DNA of 60,182 bases from positions 1 through 60,182 of the forward strand of contig DYLP01000012.1 of NCBI GenBank assembly GCA_020722005.1, given 5' to 3'. Below the pieces are notes generated by a model. The model searched no databases. It worked only from the letters and a program-made list of their open reading frames with translations, and was not told the origin of the DNA. A program made the translations under genes and the position numbers. Shown one piece after another: positions 1 through 8,612 of this stretch (position 1 is the first letter of the stretch; the number at the start of each line of letters is the position of its first letter). This DNA comes from Melioribacter roseus. Lineage in GTDB: Bacteria; Bacteroidota; Ignavibacteria; Ignavibacteriales; Melioribacteraceae.

Positions 1-86
1 ATCTCGTCAAACAGTTTTTTGGAAAATATTTTTTACAATTGACAAATAATTTATACTTTGCAATGCCATAATTAATCGATAGTGCC

Positions 87-743
87 ATGGAAGAGCTCAA
101 TTTTCCAAATTTATTCGACGAAGGGAGTTCCGGTGAAAAACCGCCGGAGAGGAAAAAATTGGAACGCTCGTCCTCAGATTATCTAGTCTCTGGTCTATGC
201 GGTGGACTTGGTAGATATTTCAATATCGACCCTGCAAAAATACGAGTAACTTTTATGTTTTCTCTTTTGCTGGGGGGTTGGATTATCCTTTTGTATTTTA
301 TTGCTTCAATTATGATTCCTCTCGAGCGCTCTTCATCTTTAATAGTAACAACTAGAAAAAACAATCTGGTATTTCTTAGCAGCATAATGATGACTGCTGG
401 ACTATATCTTTATCTAACAGATTTTAACCTTACGCACAGGACTTATTTCCTTCTGGACAATCGCTCCACCATGATGGGCGGAATATTAATGATTACTGGA
501 ATTTATATCACTATTAAAAATAAACATATAGTTTCTGCACAGGAAAACAATCCAACAAAATTTTACAGGTCACAAAAGAATAAAATTGTGTCGGGTCTGT
601 GCGGTGGCTTGTCCGAATATCTTTCTGCGGAAGTTACATTAATTAGGATTTTCTTTTTAATTAGCGTGTTGATGAGCGCAGGATTTACTTTAATTATTTA
701 TCTGCTGTTGTTATTCTTTATAGAAAAGAAAACGGAACCGTAA
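87..743 (+). CDS. PspC-domain membrane protein with two PspC modules
   Basis: Membrane protein of 218 residues with two copies of the PspC fold. The first is at about residues 25-80 (LVSGLCGGLGRYFNID) and the second at about 160-215 (IVSGLCGGLSEYLSAE). Each has the GLCGGL motif followed by hydrophobic segments. Between them lie two more predicted membrane segments. PspC proteins take part in envelope-stress sensing, but a psp operon (pspA, pspF) is not present here, so the role is inferred only from the family. The next gene starts 3 bases after the stop and is also a membrane protein, which suggests one transcript. Confidence 0.85.
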   Translation: MEELNFPNLFDEGSSGEKPPERKKLERSSSDYLVSGLCGGLGRYFNIDPAKIRVTFMFSLLLGGWIILLYFIASIMIPLERSSSLIVTTRKNNLVFLSSIMMTAGLYLYLTDFNLTHRTYFLLDNRSTMMGGILMITGIYITIKNKHIVSAQENNPTKFYRSQKNKIVSGLCGGLSEYLSAEVTLIRIFFLISVLMSAGFTLIIYLLLLFFIEKKTEP

Positions 744-746
744 ATT

Positions 747-1256
747 ATGAAATTTAATTTCAGAACAATCACTGGAATATTGTTATTCACATCAGGATTC
801 TTACAGATAATCGACATCTATTCAGGAGTTGATTATTACGAACAGGGATTCATTCTTGTTCTGGCACTGTATGGAATTTCAATAAATTATTTTTCTCTTA
901 AAACAAGCAATAGAAGAATCATGCTTTTCTCCGTTTTTGTATTCCTCACGTCAATTCTAATGCTCTGTCTAAAATTATATAATATCAGTCTGAGTTCAGA
1001 AGTAATAATTTTCTCGAGTATGTTTATGACCTCTGCATTCATGCTTATTCTTTATATCGACAACCCGGAAGAGAAAATATTCTTATATGGATTTATAATT
1101 GGTGTTATTACAACAATTGGATCTTTTTACATTCTACAAATCACCAATGTACATAAAGTGGCAGGAAAAGTTATCGGTTATTCAATGAAAATATTACCTG
1201 CCGTATTAATTGCCGGGGGCTTAAGCTTGTTTTTAAAGAGAAAACAATTTGATTAG
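747..1256 (+). CDS. Small integral membrane protein, unknown function
   Basis: Protein of 169 residues made almost entirely of hydrophobic segments, about five predicted membrane helices, ending in a basic LFLKRKQFD tail. No enzyme motif is visible. It follows the PspC gene by 3 bases, so the two are probably co-translated and may act in the same membrane complex. It resembles in style the LiaI/LiaF-like small membrane proteins that accompany PspC domains, but I cannot assign it to that family. Confidence 0.65.
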   Translation: MKFNFRTITGILLFTSGFLQIIDIYSGVDYYEQGFILVLALYGISINYFSLKTSNRRIMLFSVFVFLTSILMLCLKLYNISLSSEVIIFSSMFMTSAFMLILYIDNPEEKIFLYGFIIGVITTIGSFYILQITNVHKVAGKVIGYSMKILPAVLIAGGLSLFLKRKQFD

Positions 1257-1267
1257 TCAATACTGCC

Positions 1268-2302
1268 TTACTTTGGAAAGGACGCCGACATATACTCGTT
1301 AACTGAAGGCGTAGGCGATCCCGTATTTGATTCTATTGTGATTTTCAAAGACTCTATATTTTCTTTTGGAATAATTGGAAACGAAGTTAAGTGAATGAAC
1401 TCGTTACCCATAGGTTGATAAACTCCCATCGAATATGATACTCCCCTGCTGACAAGCCACAATTGATACCCTTGATTGGCGAGCAATGGTTTGACATTCC
1501 TGAATTGAATTAGTCCTTCTTTTGCATCAAATGATAAAAGCACTTTAGCTGAGGCATTTTCAGAAGGCACGGTCGATTTTAAGTTAACAATTGTAATGTC
1601 GCCATAATTGAAAAACTCGATCAATCCGATATAATTATTAACAAAATTATTTGTTCGAGCAAGTTCACTTCGATATACATTCACATCCTGTTCTAAGTCC
1701 AATAATTTTTGATTTAATTCTTCAATTGATGTAAACGAATAGTAGCCAGCCAAAGAAAACAGGACAAGCGACAAAACAATTGCAAACCAGCCAACTATGC
1801 TGCCTGTTTTACCAGCAGGACGCTGGGCAGTTTTAATTTGTGATTGCTGGCTGGTAAAATATCTACCCGCCTCTTCGGGCAATACAGAACGGTCAATTGT
1901 TCCGGTCTTTTTACCTGCCGTAGCTTCTGATGATTCATCGGTTTTTTCTTTTTGTTCTGTCTTTTTAAGATTAGTAAGTTGAAAACTTGCTTTCGTTCCC
2001 ACTTTAGTAATACGACTTGACGACTTCAGGGCAGTTTCTTTTTTTTCTTCCCTGATGCGAGTTTTAATCTCGTCTTTCATGCCGATAAGCCGTCTCGCCA
2101 CTTCGTCTTTCAAAGACAGATCGGGCTTTTCAAGATCGAGTATGATGGGAATTAACGATACAATATTTTGCAGCTCCTGCAGCTCGCCTTCGGGCAATTC
2201 ACCACCAGCATCGATATAATCCTTGAAGTGGATAAAATTATCCCTGTCCATACAACCAACCGCAAAGGCGGCGATCATCTCGTGAACTGCATTCTTTGCC
2301 AT
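1268..2302 (-). CDS. RskA-like anti-sigma factor, membrane-bound
   Basis: Protein of 344 residues. It has an N-terminal cytoplasmic region (about 1-100) that would bind the sigma factor, a charged linker rich in Lys/Glu/Thr, one membrane helix at about 167-190 (IVGWFAIVLSLVLFSLAGYY), a short coiled coil, and a C-terminal RskA-type domain at about 235-340. The classical zinc motif HxxxCxxC is not visible in the N-terminal region. It starts one base after the stop of the sigma factor gene, so the two form a coupled sigma/anti-sigma pair. The RskA fold in the periplasm is usually the signal-responsive part; the signal is unknown. Confidence 0.8.
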   Translation of the reverse strand: MAKNAVHEMIAAFAVGCMDRDNFIHFKDYIDAGGELPEGELQELQNIVSLIPIILDLEKPDLSLKDEVARRLIGMKDEIKTRIREEKKETALKSSSRITKVGTKASFQLTNLKKTEQKEKTDESSEATAGKKTGTIDRSVLPEEAGRYFTSQQSQIKTAQRPAGKTGSIVGWFAIVLSLVLFSLAGYYSFTSIEELNQKLLDLEQDVNVYRSELARTNNFVNNYIGLIEFFNYGDITIVNLKSTVPSENASAKVLLSFDAKEGLIQFRNVKPLLANQGYQLWLVSRGVSYSMGVYQPMGNEFIHLTSFPIIPKENIESLKITIESNTGSPTPSVNEYMSASFPK

Positions 2303-2303
2303 C

Positions 2304-2882
2304 TTATTCCTTTGCCAGGTTATCTCTGAAATTATAGAGAGATGTCATCACTTTATTCCGTACTGTCTCAATAGGAACGTTCAATTTATTTGCAATCTCG
2401 TCGATAGTATAACCTTCGTAATAAGCAAGATGCAAAACGTACTTCTGTGTATCGGTTAATTCCGAGAGCGCTTCTTCAACTTTGAGTTTAAGGCTATTTG
2501 CAGTTTCGAGGTCAAGGCTGTCCATTCCAGGTAAAAATGTGGGAAGTATAAAATAATCTTCGTATTCGTCGTCGTAGATCTGAGAAATTGATTCAGATTT
2601 TCGACTGCGCCGTAGAAAATTGACAGCTTTATTTCTGGTAAGTGTTACAAGCCAGGCATAAACATTACCATTTGTAAAATCGAATTTGTTGCTCTTCTTC
2701 CAGATAATCGAATATATTTCTACCAGAAGCTCTCTGGCAGATTCTTCATCGGGCGCAATTTTTTTTACAATCGTGTATAGTAGCGGCGAATATCTGTCGT
2801 ATAATTCTTCCAGGGCGCGAGATTCGAACTTCGCAATCTCCTGCATTAATTCTATATCGCTATAATTCTTGAATTGATTCAA
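2304..2882 (-). CDS. ECF-type RNA polymerase sigma factor (SigK-like)
   Basis: Sigma-70 family ECF factor with region 2 (ELMQEIAKFESRALEELYDRYSPLL and WLVTLTRNKAVNFLRR) and region 4 (LSELTDTQKYVLHLAYYEGYTIDEIANKLNVP). The open frame extends to 2999 but its first 39 residues look non-coding. I prefer a TTG start at 2882, preceded by GGAAG 9 bases upstream. It places the start just before the conserved SDIELMQEIA segment. An ATG at 2846 is the alternative. It pairs with the downstream RskA-like anti-sigma gene and diverges from alaS. Confidence 0.85.
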   Translation of the reverse strand: MNQFKNYSDIELMQEIAKFESRALEELYDRYSPLLYTIVKKIAPDEESARELLVEIYSIIWKKSNKFDFTNGNVYAWLVTLTRNKAVNFLRRSRKSESISQIYDDEYEDYFILPTFLPGMDSLDLETANSLKLKVEEALSELTDTQKYVLHLAYYEGYTIDEIANKLNVPIETVRNKVMTSLYNFRDNLAKE

Positions 2883-3060
2883 CTTAATCCGCTTCCATTG
2901 CCTATTCAAAACTATGATATGCGGTACAAATTTACAACTTATTTTAGATAAATAATATGCAATTACATGGCTTCGACTTTTTAACAGACAAACAGCCATC
3001 CATCAATAAGTAGACACACAATGTTTTTATTATATTTACACCTAAAAAAAATGGAACATT

Positions 3061-5676
3061 ATGACATCGAATCAGATAAGACAGCAGTTTCTCGATTTCT
3101 TTGCAGAAAGGGGCCATAAAATAGTGCCGAGTGCACCGGTAATTCCTCACGGCGACTCCACTCTATTGTTTACGAATGCGGGAATGAATCAATTCAAAGA
3201 TGTTTTTATCGGCACTGGCAGCAGAGAATATAAGAGAGCAGCCGATACTCAAAAATGCATCCGTGTTTCCGGGAAACATAACGACCTTGAAGAAGTGGGA
3301 CACGACACATATCATCATACTTTTTTCGAAATGCTCGGCAACTGGTCGTTTGGGGATTATTATAAAAAGGAAGCAATTGCCTGGGCATGGGAATTATTAA
3401 CCAAAGTATGGAAACTTCCAAAAGAAAGATTATGGGCTACAGTTTTTCGAACAGACGACGAAGCTTATCAATACTGGAAATCAGAAACAGACATTAATCC
3501 GAATCATATACTGAGATTCGACGAAAAAGACAATTTCTGGGAGATGGGAGAAACCGGTCCTTGCGGTCCCTGTTCAGAAATTCATATCAATTTAAGCGAC
3601 GATTACGACAATCCTAAATTGGTCAACGCAGGCAGTCCACTTTGCATCGAAATCTGGAATCTCGTCTTTATTCAGTATAATAGAGATGATACAGGAAAAT
3701 TAATTGAGCTTCCATCAAAACATGTCGACACAGGAATGGGTTTCGAACGCATTACAGCAGTACTTCAAGGCAAAAAGTCAAATTATGATACAGATATTTT
3801 TACACCCATTATTTCCACAGTTGAAAATTTAAGCGGACATAAATACGACTACACATTACAAGCCGAAGACAAATCAGGACAAGGAATAGTCAATGTAGCA
3901 ATGCGCGTTATAGCAGACCACATACGTACGCTTACTTTCGCAATTGCAGACGGAGCAATACCTGGCAACGACGGACGCGGCTATGTACTAAGAAGAATTT
4001 TGAGAAGAGCTTCTCGATACGGCAGAAAAATTAATTTAAAAGAACCTTTCCTTTTCAAAATTGTGGATACTGTCGTCAGAAACTTTTCACATGTATTCCC
4101 AGAAATAAAAGAAAATCAAAATAACATCGAAAAAATAATTAAAGCTGAAGAAGAAAGTTTCAATACCACTTTAGACCGTGGACTGGAACTTTTTGATTCG
4201 CTTATTGATAAACTCAAAGCAGAAAAACAAACGGTTATTCCCGGTAGTGAGGTTTTCAAGCTTTATGATACTTACGGTTTTCCGGTTGATCTGACAAACG
4301 TAATGTCGCGCGAACAGGGTTTCACAATCGACGAGGACGGATTCAATAAGCTCATGGCAGAGCAAAAAGAACGAGCCAGGAAATCTGCACGCGAAAAATC
4401 AACAGCTATTAATCTTGTAAACCATTCGAAAGACGATTTTATATTTATCAAGGCAACCGCCACTCAATTTACCGGTTACGACGAATTAATAACAGACGCT
4501 CAGATAATAGGATTGAAATATGATAATGACAATATTTTTATAATTTTCGATAAGTCTCCTTTTTATGTAGAATCTGGCGGACAGGTAAGTGATACTGGCT
4601 TTATTATTGTCGAGGACAAAAAATTATCCGTTTTAAATGTGGCTAAGCTCGACGATATGATAGTTCATGTTGTTAATAAATCGGAAGAAGTAAAACTCGC
4701 ACCCGGAATAAATGCAACTCTCCACGTAGATGAAAAGAGACGATGGCACATAATGAGAAATCATTCGGCAACTCACTTTTTGCACAAAGCGCTGCGCGAT
4801 ATTCTCGGTACTCATGTGCAACAGTCCGGTTCATATGTGGGTCCTGACAGACTCCGTTTTGACTTCAGTCACTTCGAAAAGCCGAGCCGTCAACAATTGG
4901 AACAGATTGAATCGCTTATAAACGAAAAGCTAAGAGAGAATTTGCCCCTTATTCATCATAGAGACATTCCATTCGAACAGGCAAAAGAGATGGGAGCTTT
5001 GATGTTCTTCGGTGACAAGTACGGTGAAAAAGTGAATGTGGTTCAATTCGGTGATTATACGATGGAATTCTGCGGAGGAACACATGTAAAGAACAGCTCG
5101 CAAATCGGACTTTTTAAAATCATCAGCGAATCGTCAATAGCTAGTGGTATAAGAAGAATAGAAGCAGTTACTGGCGCAGGCGTCGAACAATTCATAAAAG
5201 AACAAGAATTAAAATTTGCACGTCAGGAAGAGCTTTACAATTCTCTTTTGGAAGAGAAAAAGAAACTCGAAAAAGAATTATCCGAACTAAAATTAAAAGA
5301 TAAACTTGCCGCGCTGGATAACATTATCGACAACCCCATTGAAATTAACGGCATAAAACTTTTTAAGGGCAGAGTAACCGTCGACAATATGGAACATTTG
5401 AAAGCAATGGGCGATGAACTACGATTAAAAATGAAAAGCGGTGTCGGTTTATTGATATCAGAAATCGACGGCAAAGTTGGTATTGTATGCGTAGTGTCAG
5501 ATGATTTGATTAAACAGAGAAAATTATCTGCCGGACAACTGGTAGGTAGTGTCGCTAAAGTAGCAGGCGGTGGCGGAGGTGGAAGACCTCACCTTGCTAC
5601 AGCTGGCGGCAAGGACATCACTCGTGTTGATGATGCTCTTAAATCCGTCGACGATTTATTAAGAGAAATGCTCTAA
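3061..5676 (+). CDS. alaS: Alanyl-tRNA synthetase
   Basis: Cytoplasmic class II synthetase that charges tRNA-Ala, 871 residues, the usual length. The N-terminal catalytic domain starts with the typical TSNQIRQQFLDFFAERGHKIV segment and carries LLFTNAGMNQFKDVF and ETGPCGPCSEIH. The editing domain has the zinc ligands of HSATHFLHKAL (HxxxH) and CGGTHV. A coiled-coil linker is followed by the C-Ala domain ending VAGGGGGGRPHLATAGGKD. The gene stands alone between a divergent sigma gene and a convergent dehydrogenase gene, and is followed by a 19-bp inverted repeat with a T-run that should terminate it. Confidence 0.98.
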   Translation: MTSNQIRQQFLDFFAERGHKIVPSAPVIPHGDSTLLFTNAGMNQFKDVFIGTGSREYKRAADTQKCIRVSGKHNDLEEVGHDTYHHTFFEMLGNWSFGDYYKKEAIAWAWELLTKVWKLPKERLWATVFRTDDEAYQYWKSETDINPNHILRFDEKDNFWEMGETGPCGPCSEIHINLSDDYDNPKLVNAGSPLCIEIWNLVFIQYNRDDTGKLIELPSKHVDTGMGFERITAVLQGKKSNYDTDIFTPIISTVENLSGHKYDYTLQAEDKSGQGIVNVAMRVIADHIRTLTFAIADGAIPGNDGRGYVLRRILRRASRYGRKINLKEPFLFKIVDTVVRNFSHVFPEIKENQNNIEKIIKAEEESFNTTLDRGLELFDSLIDKLKAEKQTVIPGSEVFKLYDTYGFPVDLTNVMSREQGFTIDEDGFNKLMAEQKERARKSAREKSTAINLVNHSKDDFIFIKATATQFTGYDELITDAQIIGLKYDNDNIFIIFDKSPFYVESGGQVSDTGFIIVEDKKLSVLNVAKLDDMIVHVVNKSEEVKLAPGINATLHVDEKRRWHIMRNHSATHFLHKALRDILGTHVQQSGSYVGPDRLRFDFSHFEKPSRQQLEQIESLINEKLRENLPLIHHRDIPFEQAKEMGALMFFGDKYGEKVNVVQFGDYTMEFCGGTHVKNSSQIGLFKIISESSIASGIRRIEAVTGAGVEQFIKEQELKFARQEELYNSLLEEKKKLEKELSELKLKDKLAALDNIIDNPIEINGIKLFKGRVTVDNMEHLKAMGDELRLKMKSGVGLLISEIDGKVGIVCVVSDDLIKQRKLSAGQLVGSVAKVAGGGGGGRPHLATAGGKDITRVDDALKSVDDLLREML

Positions 5677-5702
5677 TGTTACAATTCATTCTTAATTAAT
5701 GG

Positions 5703-5780
5703 AGGTTGTCTAAAAAGTAATTGTTCAATTAAATAATTCGTGTCTCATTCCTTAAAAAAAGATTACTTTTTAGACAACCT
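5703..5780. repeat. Long inverted repeat, copy 1; likely terminator of alaS
   Basis: Perfect 19-bp arms (AGGTTGTCTAAAAAGTAAT and its complement at 5762-5780) enclose a 40-base centre that contains an ATTCGTG core. On the plus strand the hairpin is followed by TTTTTTATTTT, so it reads as a rho-independent terminator for alaS. It begins 4 bases after the stop codon of the convergent dehydrogenase gene. Related copies lie at 11808-11885 and 34367-34460, so this is a dispersed repeat family and not only a local terminator. Confidence 0.8.
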
Positions 5781-5783
5781 TTT

Positions 5784-7148
5784 TTATTTTATCCATATCG
5801 TTTTAATATTCACAAATTCTTTCATTCCATAGTGAGACAATTCTCTTCCATAACCCGATTTTTTTACGCCTCCGAATGGTAAGCGAGGATCGCTTTTGAC
5901 CATTCCGTTTATGAAAACTGAACCGGATTCAATTTTATGAGCGAGGTACTTGCCTCTTTCAATATCTTTTGTCCAGATTGAAGCACCGAGTCCAAACGAA
6001 GTATCATTTGCAATATCTATTGCTTCCTCTTCAGTTTTAAACTTAATTACCGAAGCAACCGGCCCAAAAATCTCTTCTTCGTATGCAGGCATTCCCTTTT
6101 TGATGCCAGTAAGTATCGTTGGTTCTATAAAGAATCCATTTCCAGTTAAACGCTTCCCGCCTGTAATTATTGTTGCTCCTTTTTCAACAGATTTTTTAAT
6201 TTGTGCTTCGAGCTCCAGAAGTAAATCTTCTCTTGCAATTGGTCCTAAGTCACAATCTTTTTCCATCGGATTGCCTACTTTTAGGCGACTTATATTATCG
6301 ATAAATTTTTCCATAAATTCATCGTACACCTCTTCTGCTACAATAAACCTTTTGGCTGCGATGCAACTCTGACCGTTATTAATTATTCTGGCTTTTACAC
6401 CGACCGACGCAGACTCGGCAACATCAGCGTCTTTTAATATGATGAACGGATCGCTACCGCCTAATTCAAGAACCGTTTTCTTTAATTTTTTTCCACATTC
6501 CGAAGCAACCATACTTCCTGCGAATTCGCTACCTGTCAATGTTGCCGCTTTAATCAAATTGTTGTCAATTACATTTTTTACTGAATTGGAAGGAATGAGC
6601 AGGGCTCTGAATAAATTTTCGGGAAATCCGGCTTTGAGAAAAACGTCTTCGATTGCAAGCGCACACATCGATACATTTGATGCATGTTTCAGTACTGCTC
6701 CATTACCCGCCGTCAATGCTGGCGCTGCAAACCGGAACACCTGCCAGAAAGGAAAATTCCACGGCATTACGGCAAGTATCACTCCAAGAGGCTCAAACGA
6801 AACAAAACTTTCGGAAGCATCTGTTTCAATAATTTCGTCTGCTAAAATATTTTTTGCATTTTCTGCATAATATTGACAAACCCATGCACATTTTTCGACT
6901 TCGGCTATTGATTGGGTAATTGGTTTTCCCATTTCGCTTGTTATTATCCTGGCATAATTTTCCTTTTCTTTTAATAACTGCACGCCAGCATTTTTTATCA
7001 GTTCACAGCGTTTTTCTAAATCATATCTTCTCCATTTAAGATACGCTTCGTTGGCGGCGATAATAATTTTTTCGACTTTTTCCGGACTCATTTCCGGAAA
7101 TTCTTTAATTAAATCTCCAGTTGCTGGATTGACCGATTTCAACGGCAT
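5784..7148 (-). CDS. NAD(P)-dependent aldehyde dehydrogenase, succinate-semialdehyde type
   Basis: Oxidises an aldehyde to the acid. The 454-residue length and the opening VNPATGDLIKEFPEM match the short GabD/Sad succinate-semialdehyde group, but the substrate is inferred. Counting from the chosen start, the catalytic Glu is E228 in LELGGSDPF and the nucleophile is C262 in NNGQSCIAAKR. The open frame extends to 7217. The ATG at 7148 is preferred because GGAGG lies 6 bases before it and because the upstream 23 residues do not look like the family. Convergent with alaS and divergent from the PhoH gene. Confidence 0.92.
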   Translation of the reverse strand: MPLKSVNPATGDLIKEFPEMSPEKVEKIIIAANEAYLKWRRYDLEKRCELIKNAGVQLLKEKENYARIITSEMGKPITQSIAEVEKCAWVCQYYAENAKNILADEIIETDASESFVSFEPLGVILAVMPWNFPFWQVFRFAAPALTAGNGAVLKHASNVSMCALAIEDVFLKAGFPENLFRALLIPSNSVKNVIDNNLIKAATLTGSEFAGSMVASECGKKLKKTVLELGGSDPFIILKDADVAESASVGVKARIINNGQSCIAAKRFIVAEEVYDEFMEKFIDNISRLKVGNPMEKDCDLGPIAREDLLLELEAQIKKSVEKGATIITGGKRLTGNGFFIEPTILTGIKKGMPAYEEEIFGPVASVIKFKTEEEAIDIANDTSFGLGASIWTKDIERGKYLAHKIESGSVFINGMVKSDPRLPFGGVKKSGYGRELSHYGMKEFVNIKTIWIK

Positions 7149-7250
7149 ATTTGCCTCCGGTAAATTAATTTTTCCTTTTGCATTAAAATTTTGTATGTTC
7201 GAAAAGAAATTACACATAATATCGAAAACAAAAAATAATTTTGTTCTATT

Positions 7251-8591
7251 ATGAAAAAGAAAAATCCCAAGACGTTTGTGCTCGACACAAACGTTATTTT
7301 ACACGACCCCACCTGCATAAATCATTTTGAAGAAAACGACATAATTATTCCGCTGGTTGTAATAGAAGAGCTAGACCATTTCAAGCGGGGCAATCAAGTA
7401 ATCAATCTAAATGCGCGCGAGTTTGCGCGCACGCTCGATTCTATAACGGGCAACGACATTTTCAATGGCGGAATTTCGCTTGGCAAAGGGAAAGGTAAAA
7501 TCAGAATTGTAATTACAAAAGGACTCGCAAAAGAAATTCAAGAAGTCTTCAGAGAAGACAACGTAGACCATCGTGTATTGAGTACCGCCTACGAAGCAAA
7601 ACAAAAATTTGACGGTAAACATAAAGTAATTCTCGTCAGCAAAGATGTAAATTTAAGAATGAAAGCCAAGGCGCTTGGCATTCCTGCAGAAGATTACACG
7701 ACTGACCGCATTCCAAACGTGGAAGAACTTTACAGCGGTAAAGAAATAATCGAAAACTTCGAAGACGATATACTTCAAAAACTTTATCAGCCACCTTACG
7801 AAGTGGAAGCAAATAAAATCATAAAAAAATATAATATTGAAATCGTACCTAACAAGTATTTTATATTGAGAAATGCGAACCGCTCAATACTGGCGTACCT
7901 CGATGCAGAAATGGAAGCATTTCACAGAATTGACAAGGAAACAGTTTACGGAATAAAACCGAGAAATGCTGAACAAACTTTTGCCGTTAATGCTTTAATC
8001 AATAAAAATATTCCGCTTGTGACTTTAACGGGCAAAGCTGGCACTGGTAAAACATTGCTAGCTCTCGCCAGTGCTTTGCAGGTAAGAAGAGATTACAGAC
8101 AAATTTATGTGGCGCGTCCGGTTGTCCCGCTGAGTAATAAAGATATCGGATTTTTACCGGGAGACGTCGAAAGCAAACTGGCTCCGTATATGCAACCGTT
8201 ATGGGACAACTTAAAAGTTGTACAGGACCAGTTCAACGAAACGGACAAGAACTATCAAATGATTAACAACATGCTCAAAGAAGAAAAGCTGGTAATAGAA
8301 CCCCTGAGTTATATTCGAGGACGCAGTCTACAACGAATCTATTTTATAGTTGACGAAGCACAAAACCTTACTCCCCATGAAGTCAAAACTATTATTACCC
8401 GAGCTGGCGAAGGTGCCAAGATTGTACTGACCGGCGATATCTATCAAATTGACCATCCATATCTCGACGCACAATCAAACGGTCTTTCTTATTTAATAGA
8501 ACATTTTAAAGGTCAAAAGTTGTATGCTCACATTAATCTGGAAAAAGGAGAGCGTTCTTTACTTGCCGAATTGGCAAGCAATCTACTCTAA
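7251..8591 (+). CDS. PIN-PhoH family ATPase (PhoH2-like)
   Basis: Fusion of an N-terminal PIN ribonuclease domain (about 1-150, with FVLDTNVILHD and VSKDVNLR acidic residues) and a C-terminal PhoH ATPase domain (about 235-446). Walker A is TGKAGTGKT near residues 260-268, and Walker B is IYFIVDEAQN. The family (YlaK/PhoH2) is linked to RNA unwinding and cleavage, so it probably acts on RNA. No antitoxin-like small gene precedes it. The start is 102 bases from the divergent dehydrogenase start. The next gene follows by 21 bases and is probably co-transcribed. Confidence 0.92.
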   Translation: MKKKNPKTFVLDTNVILHDPTCINHFEENDIIIPLVVIEELDHFKRGNQVINLNAREFARTLDSITGNDIFNGGISLGKGKGKIRIVITKGLAKEIQEVFREDNVDHRVLSTAYEAKQKFDGKHKVILVSKDVNLRMKAKALGIPAEDYTTDRIPNVEELYSGKEIIENFEDDILQKLYQPPYEVEANKIIKKYNIEIVPNKYFILRNANRSILAYLDAEMEAFHRIDKETVYGIKPRNAEQTFAVNALINKNIPLVTLTGKAGTGKTLLALASALQVRRDYRQIYVARPVVPLSNKDIGFLPGDVESKLAPYMQPLWDNLKVVQDQFNETDKNYQMINNMLKEEKLVIEPLSYIRGRSLQRIYFIVDEAQNLTPHEVKTIITRAGEGAKIVLTGDIYQIDHPYLDAQSNGLSYLIEHFKGQKLYAHINLEKGERSLLAELASNLL

Positions 8592-8612
8592 TAAATTTCT
8601 TGTGGAGGAACT

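Noticed and set aside
39-60. TTGACA followed by TATACT upstream of the PspC gene
   Set aside because: The spacing is only 7 bases, too short for a -35/-10 promoter; a TATACTTTG box alone was not enough to call one.
5950-6870. Two plus-strand frames of 140 and 143 codons opposite the aldehyde dehydrogenase
   Set aside because: Low-complexity Ser/Ile/Leu-rich translations that mirror the codon use of the well-conserved gene on the other strand.
7236-7243. TAATTTTG box just before the PhoH start, similar to the Bacteroidota TAnnTTTG promoter element
   Set aside because: No matching TTG element at the expected distance upstream, and the leader would be almost absent.
7251-8591. PIN-PhoH gene as a toxin-antitoxin module
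   Set aside because: The PIN domain is that of PhoH2 proteins, but no small antitoxin frame precedes it in the 102-base gap.
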